A stretch of 64,000 nt of DNA. It comes from Nostoc sp. FACHB-280 (GTDB taxonomy: Bacteria; Cyanobacteriota; Cyanobacteriia; Cyanobacteriales; Nostocaceae). The stretch spans positions 1-64,000 of the forward strand of contig NZ_JACJSD010000013.1 in assembly GCF_014697615.1 (NCBI RefSeq). Reading direction: 5' to 3'. Position numbers and translations under genes: made by a program. The notes below the pieces were generated by a model that saw only the letters and a list, made by a program, of their open reading frames with translations, ran no database searches and was not told the origin of the DNA. Of this stretch, positions 33,415 to 42,559 are shown piece after piece (within the stretch, counting starts at the first letter, position 1; every line of letters begins with the position of its first letter).

Positions 33415-35301
33415 TTACATAGTTCCTACTTGCCGACTGCGTATGCGTTCTGGGCTACCTGTAGGAATGGAAGCAATTAATTTTTGTGTATATGCTTGCT
33501 TTGGTTCACGGTAGATGCTTTCGGCTGTGCCTTGTTCAACAATTTGACCGCGATTCATGACTAAAATGCGATCGCTCATAAATTTCACTACACTCAAATC
33601 ATGGGAAATAAAGATATAAGTTAGTTGAAATTCATCTTGTAATTCTTTCAACAAATTCAATACTTGCGCTTGTACCGATACATCTAGCGCCGAAACTGAT
33701 TCATCACAAATAATAAATCTCGGATTTAATGCTAAAGAACGGGCAATACAAATCCGTTGACGCTGACCACCGGAAAACTGATGGGGATAGCGGTTCATTG
33801 CATCAGGACTCAACCCCACCCTTTCTAATAATTCTGCTACTCTGTCGCGCCGTTGTTTTACTGTTTTACCCACAGCGTGAATTAACAACGGTTCCATAAT
33901 TGCGTCACCAACTTTTATCCGGGGGTCAAGGGCGCTAAAGGGGTTTTGAAAGACAATTTGCATTTCCCTGCGGAGTCTCTGCAATGCTTCACCCTTCAAC
34001 TTGGTGATATTCTGACCATCAAAAATAATCTCACCACTTATCGGTTCAATTAATCGCAACAAAGTCCGACCGAGAGTCGTTTTCCCGCAACCAGACTCAC
34101 CCACTAACCCTAAAGTTTCCCCTGGTTTGACATCAAAAGAAACATCATTAACCGCCATGTTGTAGCGTTTTGTCCCACCAAACACACCCCGCACCGGGAA
34201 ACCAACTTTCAAATTGCGGATTTGCAATAAAGGTGGTTTTTCTTCCAGATTTATCAAGCGAGTATTAATTTCTTCGGCTGTGACTTCTGGTGGCTGTGGT
34301 GGTTCTTTCGCCTGAATTAATAAATTTCCGTTAGCTGTTTCCTCCACACTCATATAATCTGCAACGGTCAGTAGTTTGTGCGGACGACGGTTAAGGGTGG
34401 GGCGACAAGCGACTAATCCTTTAGTATATGGATGTTGTGGATTACTAAAAATATCTGCGGCTGCACCATATTCTACAATTTTACCTTTGTACATCACCGC
34501 CACTTTATCGGCAATTTCCGAGATTAATCCCAAGTCGTGGGTGATGAAAATCAACGCCATCTCACGGGTTTGTTGCAATTCTCCCAACAAATCAATAATT
34601 GTGGCTTGCACTGTCACATCTAAAGCGGTGGTTGGTTCATCTGCAATTAACAGCAATGGGTTACAAGAAATTGCCATTGCAATCATCACCCGTTGCAACT
34701 GTCCGCCGGAAAGTTGGTGTGGGTAACGGTCTAAGATGGCTTCTTTGTGCTGTTTTACCAACTGTGCCAGTTTGTAATCATCTGGTGTGGGTGAATGGGG
34801 GTTAGTTTGCGGCCAAGTTTCGAGATATTGTTGTTTGATGAGTTCATCGCTAGGCAGAAGTTTAACTTCCTGTAAACCTGCGATCGCAATTTGCCTAGCT
34901 TCAGTTATCGAAACATTTTGATGGCGCATAATCGCTTCTGTTAGCTGAAACCCAATCGTATAAACTGGGTTCAGCGAACTCATCGGTTCTTGGAAAATCA
35001 TCGCCAAGTCACCGCCACGGTGTAGCTGCATTTGTTCTGGCGGTAACTCTACCAAATTAATCGGCTGGGCTTCTGGTTGCTGACGAAACCAAATTTCTCC
35101 ACCACTCACTCTACCGGGAGTTTGTAACAACCCCATAACAGCCAGCGAAGTAACAGATTTGCCACTTCCCGATTCTCCTACAATTCCTAGAGTTTCCCCC
35201 CGATGCAATTCAAAAGAAATTCCATCTACAGCTTTGAGACTGTTGTCATCACTGGAAAATTCAACTTGGAGATTGCGAACCTCTAGGACAGTTTCACTCA
35301 T
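33415..35301 (-). CDS. Peptide-type ABC transporter ATP-binding protein, two fused NBDs
   Basis: A 628-aa cytoplasmic ATPase with two complete nucleotide-binding domains in one chain, as in YejF/GsiA and equivalent to DppD+DppF. NBD1 (about 1-270) has [20 protein letters not shown] and [15 protein letters not shown]2 (about 355-610) has [23 protein letters not shown] and [12 protein letters not shown]. Each is followed by the oligopeptide-type [12 protein letters not shown] or [13 protein letters not shown] tail. It energises uptake of oligopeptides, glutathione or related solutes. No permease or binding-protein gene is adjacent, so the other subunits must be elsewhere. Confidence 0.93.
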   Translation of the reverse strand: MSETVLEVRNLQVEFSSDDNSLKAVDGISFELHRGETLGIVGESGSGKSVTSLAVMGLLQTPGRVSGGEIWFRQQPEAQPINLVELPPEQMQLHRGGDLAMIFQEPMSSLNPVYTIGFQLTEAIMRHQNVSITEARQIAIAGLQEVKLLPSDELIKQQYLETWPQTNPHSPTPDDYKLAQLVKQHKEAILDRYPHQLSGGQLQRVMIAMAISCNPLLLIADEPTTALDVTVQATIIDLLGELQQTREMALIFITHDLGLISEIADKVAVMYKGKIVEYGAAADIFSNPQHPYTKGLVACRPTLNRRPHKLLTVADYMSVEETANGNLLIQAKEPPQPPEVTAEEINTRLINLEEKPPLLQIRNLKVGFPVRGVFGGTKRYNMAVNDVSFDVKPGETLGLVGESGCGKTTLGRTLLRLIEPISGEIIFDGQNITKLKGEALQRLRREMQIVFQNPFSALDPRIKVGDAIMEPLLIHAVGKTVKQRRDRVAELLERVGLSPDAMNRYPHQFSGGQRQRICIARSLALNPRFIICDESVSALDVSVQAQVLNLLKELQDEFQLTYIFISHDLSVVKFMSDRILVMNRGQIVEQGTAESIYREPKQAYTQKLIASIPTGSPERIRSRQVGTM

Positions 35302-35474
35302 AGGAGTTGCGTATGGATTTCACAGAAAATTATTTGGATTTTAGCAGTTGTTGAGATACTATGCTGGCAATCTGAAGTTTTTGCTCATTTTAGCTTGATG
35401 TCACACATAACCCGTCAGGCTTAACATAAATATGCTTTCCCCGTATTCATAGATTGGTGACTTACGCTGCATTA

Positions 35475-35514
35475 CAAAAAATTAAGGGTGTAAGTGAGTC
35501 AAACCCTTACACCC
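35475..35514 (-). terminator. Intrinsic terminator of the ssb/intron transcript
   Basis: Read on the minus strand, GGGTGTAAG (35514-35506) pairs with CTTACACCC (35494-35486) and is followed by TTAATTTTTTG. It lies 35 bp after the ssb stop codon at 35549-35551. Confidence 0.85.
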
Positions 35515-35548
35515 ATTCTCAACGACGATATTTTTACGTAACTCCTGC

Positions 35549-35551
35549 TTA
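35549..35551 (-). other. ssb: ssb stop codon in the 3' exon
   Basis: The first three bases after the group II intron are TAA on the minus strand. Splicing joins them to the TTC (Phe) codon at 37973-37975, so the spliced ssb message ends DDIPF-stop. Confidence 0.85.
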
Positions 35552-35592
35552 ATTAAACTAAGCATAAGTATCACTACTTATACTCGTCTCCA

Positions 35593-35626
35593 GAACCGGA
35601 CTTGAGCATTTCTACTCATCCGGCTC
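35593..35626 (-). ncRNA. Group II intron domain V
   Basis: GAGCCGG-ATGAGTAGAAATGCTCAA-GTCCGGTTC folds as the conserved 34-nt catalytic hairpin. It overlaps the last codons and stop of the maturase gene, and domain VI and the 3' splice site follow within 41 nt. Confidence 0.9.
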
Positions 35627-37336
35627 CTCAGATATCTGGTGTTTGACAGTCATACCTTTTGCTTGGTGGGTCTTGTCGTGACAGTGACCATGTATCAATA
35701 GGACATTACCGGGTTTGTTATTTCGGTGATTTCTATCCTCATGATGTACTTCCAAAATGTCACCATCCTTAAAGCGTCCTCCACATTTCGCACATTTGCC
35801 TTTCTGCCTTTTTAACAGGTCTGCTTTTCTGGGTGGTAATAGGGGGTGTTTTCCCATCCGGGTTCCCCAATAGGCATAATCGCCGTCATAGGGACTCTTT
35901 TCACCTTTAACCTTTGTGTGTCTGGTTATTTTGTGGTCGGAATATCTCATTAGAAACATTCCTTCATGAGTCATGAATCTCCAGTTAAAACTCCCATGAG
36001 TACGGTAGTATTTCCTTTTAATCCATTGATCTCCTTTATGGGGATGGCGTTTATTAGCCCATTCCCATAACAGTTTGTGTACCAAATCACTGAGTCTTTC
36101 AAATGCCTTCCTAGACACTACCGTACTGTAGTATCTAGACCAACCTTTGATGATGGGATTCAGTTTTCTAATAATAGCTTCCTGAGTTGCCCCAACCATT
36201 GATTGAACTAAATTTCGGATTGTGTCGTAGTGGTTTCTGATTGACTTTTTGCTAGGCTTGATGATGGTTTTAAAACCAAGTGGTTTACCATTAGATGATT
36301 TTCCAGTGTGGTGTTTTCCTACTCGATATTGCCGAATATTAAACCCTAGAAAATCAAATCCTGGCTTTTCTCCATTGAATTCATCAAGAGTATGACAAAT
36401 CCTAGTTTTGGAGTCCTTAAGTTCTAACCCCATATTGGTTAGCCATGATTGAATCAATTCTTTGCATCGATTAACAACTTCAATATCTTTGTGCATGATT
36501 ACGAAGTCATCAGCATATCGAATAATTGATAAACTTTGCAGTTTAATTCTTCTGCCTCCTCCATTATCTTTGGGAAGATATGGTAGCATTTGAACTTTTA
36601 TTTGCTCCTCTAATCCATACAGGGCTATATTAGCTAGAAGTGGAGATATTACTCCTCCTTGTGGCGTACCCTCTGGAGTTCTTTGGAATGTGTGTTTATC
36701 AATTACACCCGCTTTTAGCCATGACTTAATCTGCCTACGCAGCGTTGCACTGGTATTGAGTTTTTCCAGTAATGCTTGGTGATTGATTTTATCGAAGCAT
36801 TGGGCAATGTCAGCATCCAGCACGTATTTTGGCTGTTGCGATATTCCACAAAATATTGCTTCAATTGCATCATGACAGGAGCGTCCCGGTCTGAACCCAT
36901 AACTGTTGCTTTCAAACTTGCTTTCCCATTCAGGTTCCATTGCCATTTTCACCAAAGCTTGAGTAGCCCTATCGTGAATGGTCGGAATTCCTAGCGGTCG
37001 TTTTTCAGCTTTTCCAGGTTTGGGAATCCAAATCCTACGGGTAGGTTGGGGTTTATTGTCCAGGTTTAGATTGAAAGCAAGTTCTAATCTTTCTGTATCT
37101 GTTAGGACAATTTTTCCGTCTACTCCTGCTGTTTTCTTACCTCTGTTATCCTGGGTCACTCGCCTGACTGCTAACAACTTTGCAGACCTAGATTTAAAAA
37201 GCAAACGTTGTAGTTTGTGAACTAGCTTGACGTTGCCACTGCTAGAGGCTTGATAGATTCTCTTTTGTAGCTTGAAAACATTCTTTTCGATTTCTCTCCA
37301 AGGAATTGTTTTCCATTCATACCAATTAAGGCTCAT
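35612..37336 (-). CDS. ltrA: Group II intron reverse transcriptase/maturase
   Basis: A 574-aa multifunctional intron-encoded protein. It has reverse transcriptase blocks (RRIWIPKPGKAEKRPLGIPTIHDR, SYGFRPGRSCHDAI, VLDADIAQCFDKI, GTPQGGVISPLLANI), the active-site IRYADDFVI (YADD) and the thumb/maturase X domain (about 360-450, INPIIKGWSRYYS type). A C-terminal HNH endonuclease has CAKCGGRF...LEVHHEDRNHRNN...HGHCHDKTH. All catalytic residues are present, so the intron may still be mobile and splice-competent. Translation would start in domain IV about 640 nt into the intron. Confidence 0.96.
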   Translation of the reverse strand: MSLNWYEWKTIPWREIEKNVFKLQKRIYQASSSGNVKLVHKLQRLLFKSRSAKLLAVRRVTQDNRGKKTAGVDGKIVLTDTERLELAFNLNLDNKPQPTRRIWIPKPGKAEKRPLGIPTIHDRATQALVKMAMEPEWESKFESNSYGFRPGRSCHDAIEAIFCGISQQPKYVLDADIAQCFDKINHQALLEKLNTSATLRRQIKSWLKAGVIDKHTFQRTPEGTPQGGVISPLLANIALYGLEEQIKVQMLPYLPKDNGGGRRIKLQSLSIIRYADDFVIMHKDIEVVNRCKELIQSWLTNMGLELKDSKTRICHTLDEFNGEKPGFDFLGFNIRQYRVGKHHTGKSSNGKPLGFKTIIKPSKKSIRNHYDTIRNLVQSMVGATQEAIIRKLNPIIKGWSRYYSTVVSRKAFERLSDLVHKLLWEWANKRHPHKGDQWIKRKYYRTHGSFNWRFMTHEGMFLMRYSDHKITRHTKVKGEKSPYDGDYAYWGTRMGKHPLLPPRKADLLKRQKGKCAKCGGRFKDGDILEVHHEDRNHRNNKPGNVLLIHGHCHDKTHQAKGMTVKHQISEEPDE

Positions 37337-37972
37337 GACTTGTTTACCACTACTTGAAACTCCATCTTCCAGATAGCCGCTACACTGTCAGCATATCCAA
37401 TAGCTTTCCTACTGGCGTTAGCTTCTGTGTAAATCTTTCCCCTAGAGACATACGGATGACTTCCTACTTGAATATTGAGCTACCCAAGAGTACATCCAGG
37501 GGTTACTCCGTTCCTACTCTCAATATGACGCTAAGTTTAGGTTCCTACTTTCAGCCGGGTTATTTATGGAGCATCAATAATAGCCCTTTCACGCTATTAA
37601 ACCTTTCACCTTACCCGTTTTGGGCGTAGCCTATCAGCCTTTTGGCTACTTTGACATAACGACTGTTATCACGTAGGTTTCTTGCGTAACCATACTTAGC
37701 TTTGCTTGATGGGGTTCCAGTTTAGGCTACCAGTTACCACCTTTTGACCCATGCACCGCACCAGATAGGTTGTCAATCTACCCGATGTGGGTCACGCTTT
37801 CACCGAGATGCTTTCGGGGATGGAATTTCACCATCATTGAGAGTAAGTTAGCCACTTTAAGTTTTTAGATGAACTTAAAATTATGGTTGACTCCCACCTG
37901 TGGGCATTGGGCATCGATTTCTATGAAATCGAGCAGCCCATAACTCACAGTTTTGGAGTCAACGGATCGCAC

Positions 37973-38518
37973 GAACGGAATATCATCTGGATCTGGTTCT
38001 TCTGCTGGTGGCGTATAGCTGCGCTCAAAATTGCTGGGTTGATATACTGGTTCAGGGGTTTTGACTGGCGGCGCAACACTCACATTGCTGGTAGCGGGTG
38101 CAGGTGCGGGACGCGGTGAATCATAACTGGGAACCTCAGCTTGAGTATATGTTGCAGCTGAAGTTGCTGGTTGTGAGTAGGTTTCTGGGACTGATGAAGT
38201 AGTAACGAAACCTTGGCCTACAGGATGAATGCGTTGTACTGTCAGTTCAGCACGTTTTTCTTTAAAACCTTCGGGACGACGCTCAAATGTGATCATCCCT
38301 AAACGGCCTTCTATAATAACGCGATCGCCTTGATGATAATTTTGCTGCACTTCTGTAGCTAAATTTCCCCAACTGACAACTTTTAATGTTGCTGGCGGAT
38401 CTTCCGGGCGCTGGGAATTAGAAAACTGTACTAGCATTTCTGTAACTGCCAAATTATCTGCTGTGTAGCGTAATTGTGGCTCTTGAATAATATCTGCCAT
38501 TAAAACGCAACTGTTCAT
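37973..38518 (-). CDS. ssb: Single-stranded DNA-binding protein (ycf41/Slr1034 type), 5' exon
   Basis: OB-fold single-strand binding protein. The first 105 residues hold the OB fold (ADIIQEPQLRYTADNLAVTEM, LKVVSWGNLATEVQQNYHQGDRVIIEGRL), then a Pro/Ala/Ser-rich linker, then the acidic tip EEPDPDDIPF that recruits partner proteins. From the ATG at 38518, with AGGAGG 7 bp upstream, the spliced protein is 182 aa. A group II intron begins after the Phe codon, and the stop codon lies beyond it. Without splicing the frame reads 35 intron residues (VRSVDSKTVSYG...) to a stop at 37865, burying the acidic tip. The protein resembles the thylakoid-associated SSB-like protein of cyanobacteria. Confidence 0.9.
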
Positions 38519-38521
38519 CAC

Positions 38522-38815
38522 ATCCTCCTAATCTCAATAACTCCTAATCTTTAATTCGTAATTATGAATTAACTTATAAACTTCCTATTGTGCGTTATTT
38601 CTAGCATAAAAGCCAAGCGATGGCATTGCACACTAGTCATAAAACTACTGGCTACCTTCGCCTGACTAAAACGAGCATTGATTTCTGCATGAGTAGTATA
38701 ATTGTACCACTAAGCTAGAAAAAATACTATTATATTCACACAGAGCATCTAGATTAGGAGATTTGCTGCGTAAAAACCCATAACTTTGTGCTGCACACGA
38801 CCAAAAACTACTTAA
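38522..38815. other. Intergenic region, ssb promoter side
   Basis: 294 bp between ssb and the upstream pyruvate kinase. It should carry the ssb promoter and the end of the pyruvate kinase transcript. No further feature was recognised. Confidence 0.4.
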
Positions 38816-40339
38816 TTACCAAGAATGTAAAGCTCGTAATTGCGGCGTTTTCTTCGTTTGATGAGCTTCCATTCTGGTTAGCACATCGTCTAAAATTGCC
38901 ACTGCTTCGACAATATAAGGGCCTTTATTTAACATGACACATTCTGCCCGTTCGGACATGGCTGCGTCGGTCATTTCTGCGCGTGATGGTAGACCATTTT
39001 TCACTAGGTTTTCTAAGACTTGAGTTGCCCAAATTACTGGTATATGAGCCGCTTCACATAGCCAGAGAATTTCTTCTTGAATTTCTGCTAGACGTTGATA
39101 ACCAATTTCCACAGCTAAATCACCTCTGGCAATCATAATTCCAAATGCTTGTTTACCTGCGGCTTGGACAATTAATTCGGGAAGGTTAATGACAGCTGTG
39201 GGTGTTTCTATCTTGGCAACGATCGCAGGTATGCGAGTAGAATTTGGTAATCTCATTGCTAATTCTTGCTGCAAAGTGGCGATATCTTCTGGTTTCTGCA
39301 CAAAAGAATAGCCAATAATATCAACATCATTGGCGTTAGCAGCGATAAAATCTAAATCTTGTTTATCTTTCTCGGTGAGGGGAATGAGATTTAAGTCAGT
39401 ATTGGGAAAGTTAATGCCTTTATCGGGACGCAACTTTTCACCTTTGGGATGGGCGTGAGTAATTCGCAATAATGCGCCTTCTGGTGTAATAGCTTCGACA
39501 ATAGCGCCAATATGCCCATCATCAATCCATACAGGTGCGCCAACTTCTAATCTATCTACTACTTGGGGTAAGGTGCAGTTAATTTGGAAACAGTGAGAAT
39601 CAGTAATTGTTGGTAAATCTCGCTTCAACCACAAGCATTCACCAGGATAAATTCGTTGTTTTGCTTGGGGCGCAATGGCAGATTGAATGCGGATTTTTGG
39701 CCCACTCAAATCCATGAAGACTTTACAAGTACATTTTATTTCGGCTTCTGCTAAACGCACATGAGTAATCATGGCTGACCATTCGGTTGGGGTATCATGA
39801 GCGCAGTTAATTCGTACACAGTCTGTACCTTGTTGCACCAGATTCTTTACCAACTCATAATTAGTCGCTGCTTCTGTTGGTAATGTCACCATAATTTTGA
39901 CTCGGCGTTGCTGAGAAGTATTGCCGAATAGCTCTTGAGTGTGTATTTTTAATAAGCGATCGCCTTCAAAGAATGCTTCTAGGGGTGGCTGGCTAATTTG
40001 AGCATTCAAGGTTTCGTGACAAACTGCTGCTAAAGTTGCAATCACAGCGTCTAAATTGGCTAAAACTCTTGCCTCAATTCGTCCCAACGACGACAAACCC
40101 CAAGGCATTAAAGCGGCTTGTAAGGGACGCAAATCATGTCGTCTGAGTGCTAGATAATAAGCCAAATTTAAACTACTATCAATAAAAGCTGGTCTTTGAA
40201 TGCGCGATCGCCATCGACTAAAAATTTCTTGCCCTTCTTCATACACTGACTGCCGTAATTCTCGCAACGTAGCTAATAATATTTGCGAATCTGATAACTC
40301 TAATGCTGAATCTTCTGTTGGGAACTCAGTCAATAACAT
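38816..40339 (-). CDS. pyk: Pyruvate-kinase-like protein, atypical
   Basis: A 507-aa protein. Residues 1-140 are an all-helical extension not seen in normal pyruvate kinases. From about 145 a pyruvate kinase barrel follows: KIMVTLPTEAATNYELVKNLVQQGTDCVRINCAHD, VFMDLSGPKIRI, a B-domain-like insert, then VAKIETPTAVINL, GIMIARGDLAVEI and PVIWATQVLENLVKNGLPSRAEMTDAA. The usual MLSGET near the end is MLNKGPY, and the C-terminal regulatory domain is missing. Core barrel residues that hold Mg and phosphoenolpyruvate (R, K, E, D) look retained. It may be a second, divergent pyruvate kinase or a related enzyme with another role. Confidence 0.8.
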   Translation of the reverse strand: MLLTEFPTEDSALELSDSQILLATLRELRQSVYEEGQEIFSRWRSRIQRPAFIDSSLNLAYYLALRRHDLRPLQAALMPWGLSSLGRIEARVLANLDAVIATLAAVCHETLNAQISQPPLEAFFEGDRLLKIHTQELFGNTSQQRRVKIMVTLPTEAATNYELVKNLVQQGTDCVRINCAHDTPTEWSAMITHVRLAEAEIKCTCKVFMDLSGPKIRIQSAIAPQAKQRIYPGECLWLKRDLPTITDSHCFQINCTLPQVVDRLEVGAPVWIDDGHIGAIVEAITPEGALLRITHAHPKGEKLRPDKGINFPNTDLNLIPLTEKDKQDLDFIAANANDVDIIGYSFVQKPEDIATLQQELAMRLPNSTRIPAIVAKIETPTAVINLPELIVQAAGKQAFGIMIARGDLAVEIGYQRLAEIQEEILWLCEAAHIPVIWATQVLENLVKNGLPSRAEMTDAAMSERAECVMLNKGPYIVEAVAILDDVLTRMEAHQTKKTPQLRALHSW

Positions 40340-40709
40340 AAAGTTCTTTTCTCCTGTATGTATTGTGTAGCGAACTCAGAGGAAAGATGAGGAGTAGTTA
40401 TCAAGCTATTACCTGTTGTGTCAGCTAGAACATGGTAAATAAATTTACTCCTCATTCAATTTCATACGCATACTTATAGGAGGATAATTTGAGGATTTTG
40501 TGAGGATGGACTATTTTTGAAGTTCCCACTAAAAATTTAATAGTAGAGACGTAGCATTGCTATATCTCTACTATCAAGATGTCTGTTATAGCAGTAAGCA
40601 AAGTGCTTAGAACATCAGAGAATAAGTTTTATCTCTGTCATCTGTCAATGTAATTTGTATAGGAAATCACAATTATGATTTCATTCACAACCATTTCCTA
40701 TTTCCTTGG
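40340..40709. other. Intergenic region with an imperfect palindrome
   Basis: 370 bp. An imperfect palindrome at 40541-40573 (TAGTAGAGAC...TCTCTACTA) belongs to the same family as 5507-5534. Nothing else was recognised. Confidence 0.5.
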
Positions 40710-41066
40710 CTAACTACCTAAATCTAACTGTAGTTCTAACCCATTATTACCATCTGTAGATTGAGCCGCAGGTTGTAAAAAAATAGGGTTATCAGGAAGT
40801 GCGATCGCTCGATTAAAACGCAGTCCGTCAGCAGGTGATTTATTTGTTTGATTATTGTTGGAAGTGCGGTTTATTTCTCTTCCTTCAAAGAATTTCATGA
40901 AGTCATTTTCGGCAGTTCTTGTCCCAATTCCTTCTAGAGAATCACTAGTTACTTTGTAGTTTTCCTCGCTGGTATTGGAAGCTGGTAATGACTGAGCGTG
41001 AACCGGGCTTTCTAAGCTGACAATGGCTGCAAAAACTGTTAAGGCAGCAATAATTTGAGCTTTCAT
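40710..41066 (-). CDS. Small exported protein, unknown
   Basis: A 118-aa protein with a signal peptide (MKAQIIAALTVFAAIVSLESPVHAQS) and a hydrophilic, Asn/Ser-rich mature part (EGREINRTSNNNQTNKS). It ends NGLELQLDLGS. No domain was recognised. It is probably periplasmic or secreted. It is a single gene between the pyruvate kinase and the IS630 remnant. Confidence 0.65.
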   Translation of the reverse strand: MKAQIIAALTVFAAIVSLESPVHAQSLPASNTSEENYKVTSDSLEGIGTRTAENDFMKFFEGREINRTSNNNQTNKSPADGLRFNRAIALPDNPIFLQPAAQSTDGNNGLELQLDLGS

Positions 41067-41260
41067 AAGTTTTATCCCAATTCTTTTGTTGTGCTTGCTG
41101 TTATTATTTCAGCAAATAATTTTCGGAAGTTTTGCTATTAGATATAATCCACATCTGTCACTATTTTATTTAATGCGTAAATTTTCTGTCAATACTTTCG
41201 ATAATTTACTCGCAAAATAAAATTTATCTGTCATCCAATTTATAGTTATGAATTTTAATT

Positions 41261-42118
41261 TCAAATAAGTATTAAGATTAAATTCACTAAATTAAGTATC
41301 GTATTGTTTGATTTACCAGCATTATAAGCTTTAATAAGTAACTTGCCATCCAGATAATCAACCGCACCGTAGTATGTCTGTTTCTCTCGTTCGTTAACAA
41401 TGCCAATTGCTATTTCTTGGTCTGTTTTACCCCAGACATAACCAGTTATGTCTCCCCATAATAGATGGCACTCATCTATTAGTAATACTCTCAGTCTTCG
41501 GGCTTCTATCTCCTCTCTATTGCTTGCCAACAATGTAATACCATTTCACTTTAAAAATGATACGGATATGCAAGTAGCGCCTCGACTTCGCTCGGCGACC
41601 AGAAGCAGAGTTGCAGAGGAAGCGATTTCTATCAGTAATTTCGTGAAATGGTATAACAAGACTGTTTTTTTTGCAGCTACAGCCTCTTTGTCAGCCTTTG
41701 GGTTCAAGCCAGTAGTTTTTTTCCAACTAATTCCCGCCGCATCAAATAAATCATAATCACTCCGTTTCGATTCGTAGATGACATCATATTCAAAAGCCAA
41801 TTTGTACTCCTGTTCTCCAAGCTCCCAAATCTCCTTAGTCTGCAACCAATTTAATACTTCTTGTTGTTGTTCATCGCTCAGGTAACTGTTTCTACCTTCA
41901 TAATTTAAGCGCAATCAGCAAATTTCATATTCCTTATAAGCCTGCTTCCAGCTTGTTATTGAACCGACAGAGACATCTAAAATTGTTTGAATTTCCTCAT
42001 ACTTGTAGCCTTGATAAACCAGTTTCACTGCCAAAGCTTTTCTCACCTCACGAGCATCTGGACGCGCAATTGCTTCCATGTATTGTTGGCGTAATGGTTG
42101 CGAACCTAAAAGATGCAA
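41261..42118 (-). pseudogene. IS630-family transposase remnant
   Basis: Three pieces of one DDE transposase in order. The N-terminal helix-turn-helix part is at 41915-42118 (REVRKALAVKLVYQGYKYEEIQTILDVSVGSITSWK), the middle at 41546-41914 (LNYEGRNSYLSDEQQQEVLNWL, YDLFDAAGISWKKTTGLNPKAD) and the catalytic part at 41261-41533 (VLLIDECHLLWGDITGYVWG). They are separated by a frameshift at 41914/41915 and by a MITE inserted at 41539-41653. The C-terminal third with the last catalytic Glu is missing. It cannot transpose. It lies right at the end of a truncated DUF389 gene, which it probably interrupted. Confidence 0.85.
41539..41653. repeat. MITE-like repeat, family B copy 1, inside the IS630 transposase
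   Basis: Terminal inverted repeats CCATTTCAC (from 41541) and GTGAAATGG (to 41651) are flanked by TA on both sides (41539-41540 and 41652-41653), the target duplication typical of Tc1/mariner-IS630 elements. The block TTTAAAAATGATACGG...GACCAGAAGC is shared with 62057-62126. In both places it supplies the same C-terminal peptide, LLVAERSRGATCISVSFLK, to the interrupted gene. Confidence 0.85.
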
Positions 42119-42141
42119 TTTTTCTAATAATGGTTGAGTAG

Positions 42142-42348
42142 TTAAACCCTCATTGCCCCAATAATTACAGCCGTGCTGTTAGAGAGTAAACCAAATGTAG
42201 CGATCGCACAAGAACCAATAATTAAAATTAAATATGTGGTGTTGGGAGTAGATTCTGCAAAAAATTCTTCTACAAGCTGTTGTAGTTGTCCTGGTTCGAC
42301 TCTTCTTTTCTTGAAATCTCGAAAGCAGTTGTGAAGATTATTAATCAA
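42142..42348 (-). pseudogene. DUF389 membrane protein, N-terminal fragment
   Basis: 68 residues with EEFFAESTPNTTYLILIIGSCAIATFGLLSNSTAVIIGAMRV. This matches the start of DUF389 (TIGR00341) membrane proteins, where IIGAM is followed by several more membrane helices. Here the frame ends after IIGAMRV, right where the IS630 remnant begins. It reads from a TTG start with no ATG nearby. It is a truncated, probably non-functional gene; the rest is not in the window. Confidence 0.75.
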
Positions 42349-42559
42349 AGCAATTTCCTGAAATCAAATAATTCTCAACAGGGAATTTTAAACAATAGTT
42401 TTCACCAAAGTATCTACCTCAAGATGAAAATTCCGTATTAAGTATTAAATAATTCAAAATTCTGAAATCAGAATCAATTAATCCACTCATTCTGAGAGTG
42501 TATTTCTTGGAATCAGGAACAGACATAATTGACTGTTCCTGATTCTCTGTCATCAACAA

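Larger units (their letters stand above)
35552..37972 (-). mobile_element. Group II intron with maturase, inserted before the ssb stop codon
   Basis: A full-length 2421-bp intron. On the minus strand it begins GTGCGATCC right after the ssb sequence ATTCCGTTC and ends TTTAAT (AY) before TAAGCAGG. A domain I stem pairs 37955-37963 (GTTGACTCC) with 37886-37894 (GGAGTCAAC). An EBS1 candidate, GAACGGAG (37513-37506), pairs with the exon's TTCCGTTC. Domain V (35593-35626, GAGCCGG...CCGGTTC with a GAAA-type loop) overlaps the 3' end of the maturase frame, and the domain VI hairpin (AGTATAAGTA/TACTTATGCT) precedes the end. The intron is same-strand with ssb, as needed for splicing. Confidence 0.92.

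Noticed and set aside
37757-37761. An alternative GTGCG group II intron start on the minus strand
   Set aside because: It leaves domain I too short and gives no exon logic. The GTGCG at 37972 adjoins the SSB end DDIPF, pairs with EBS1 and has the GTTGACTCC stem.
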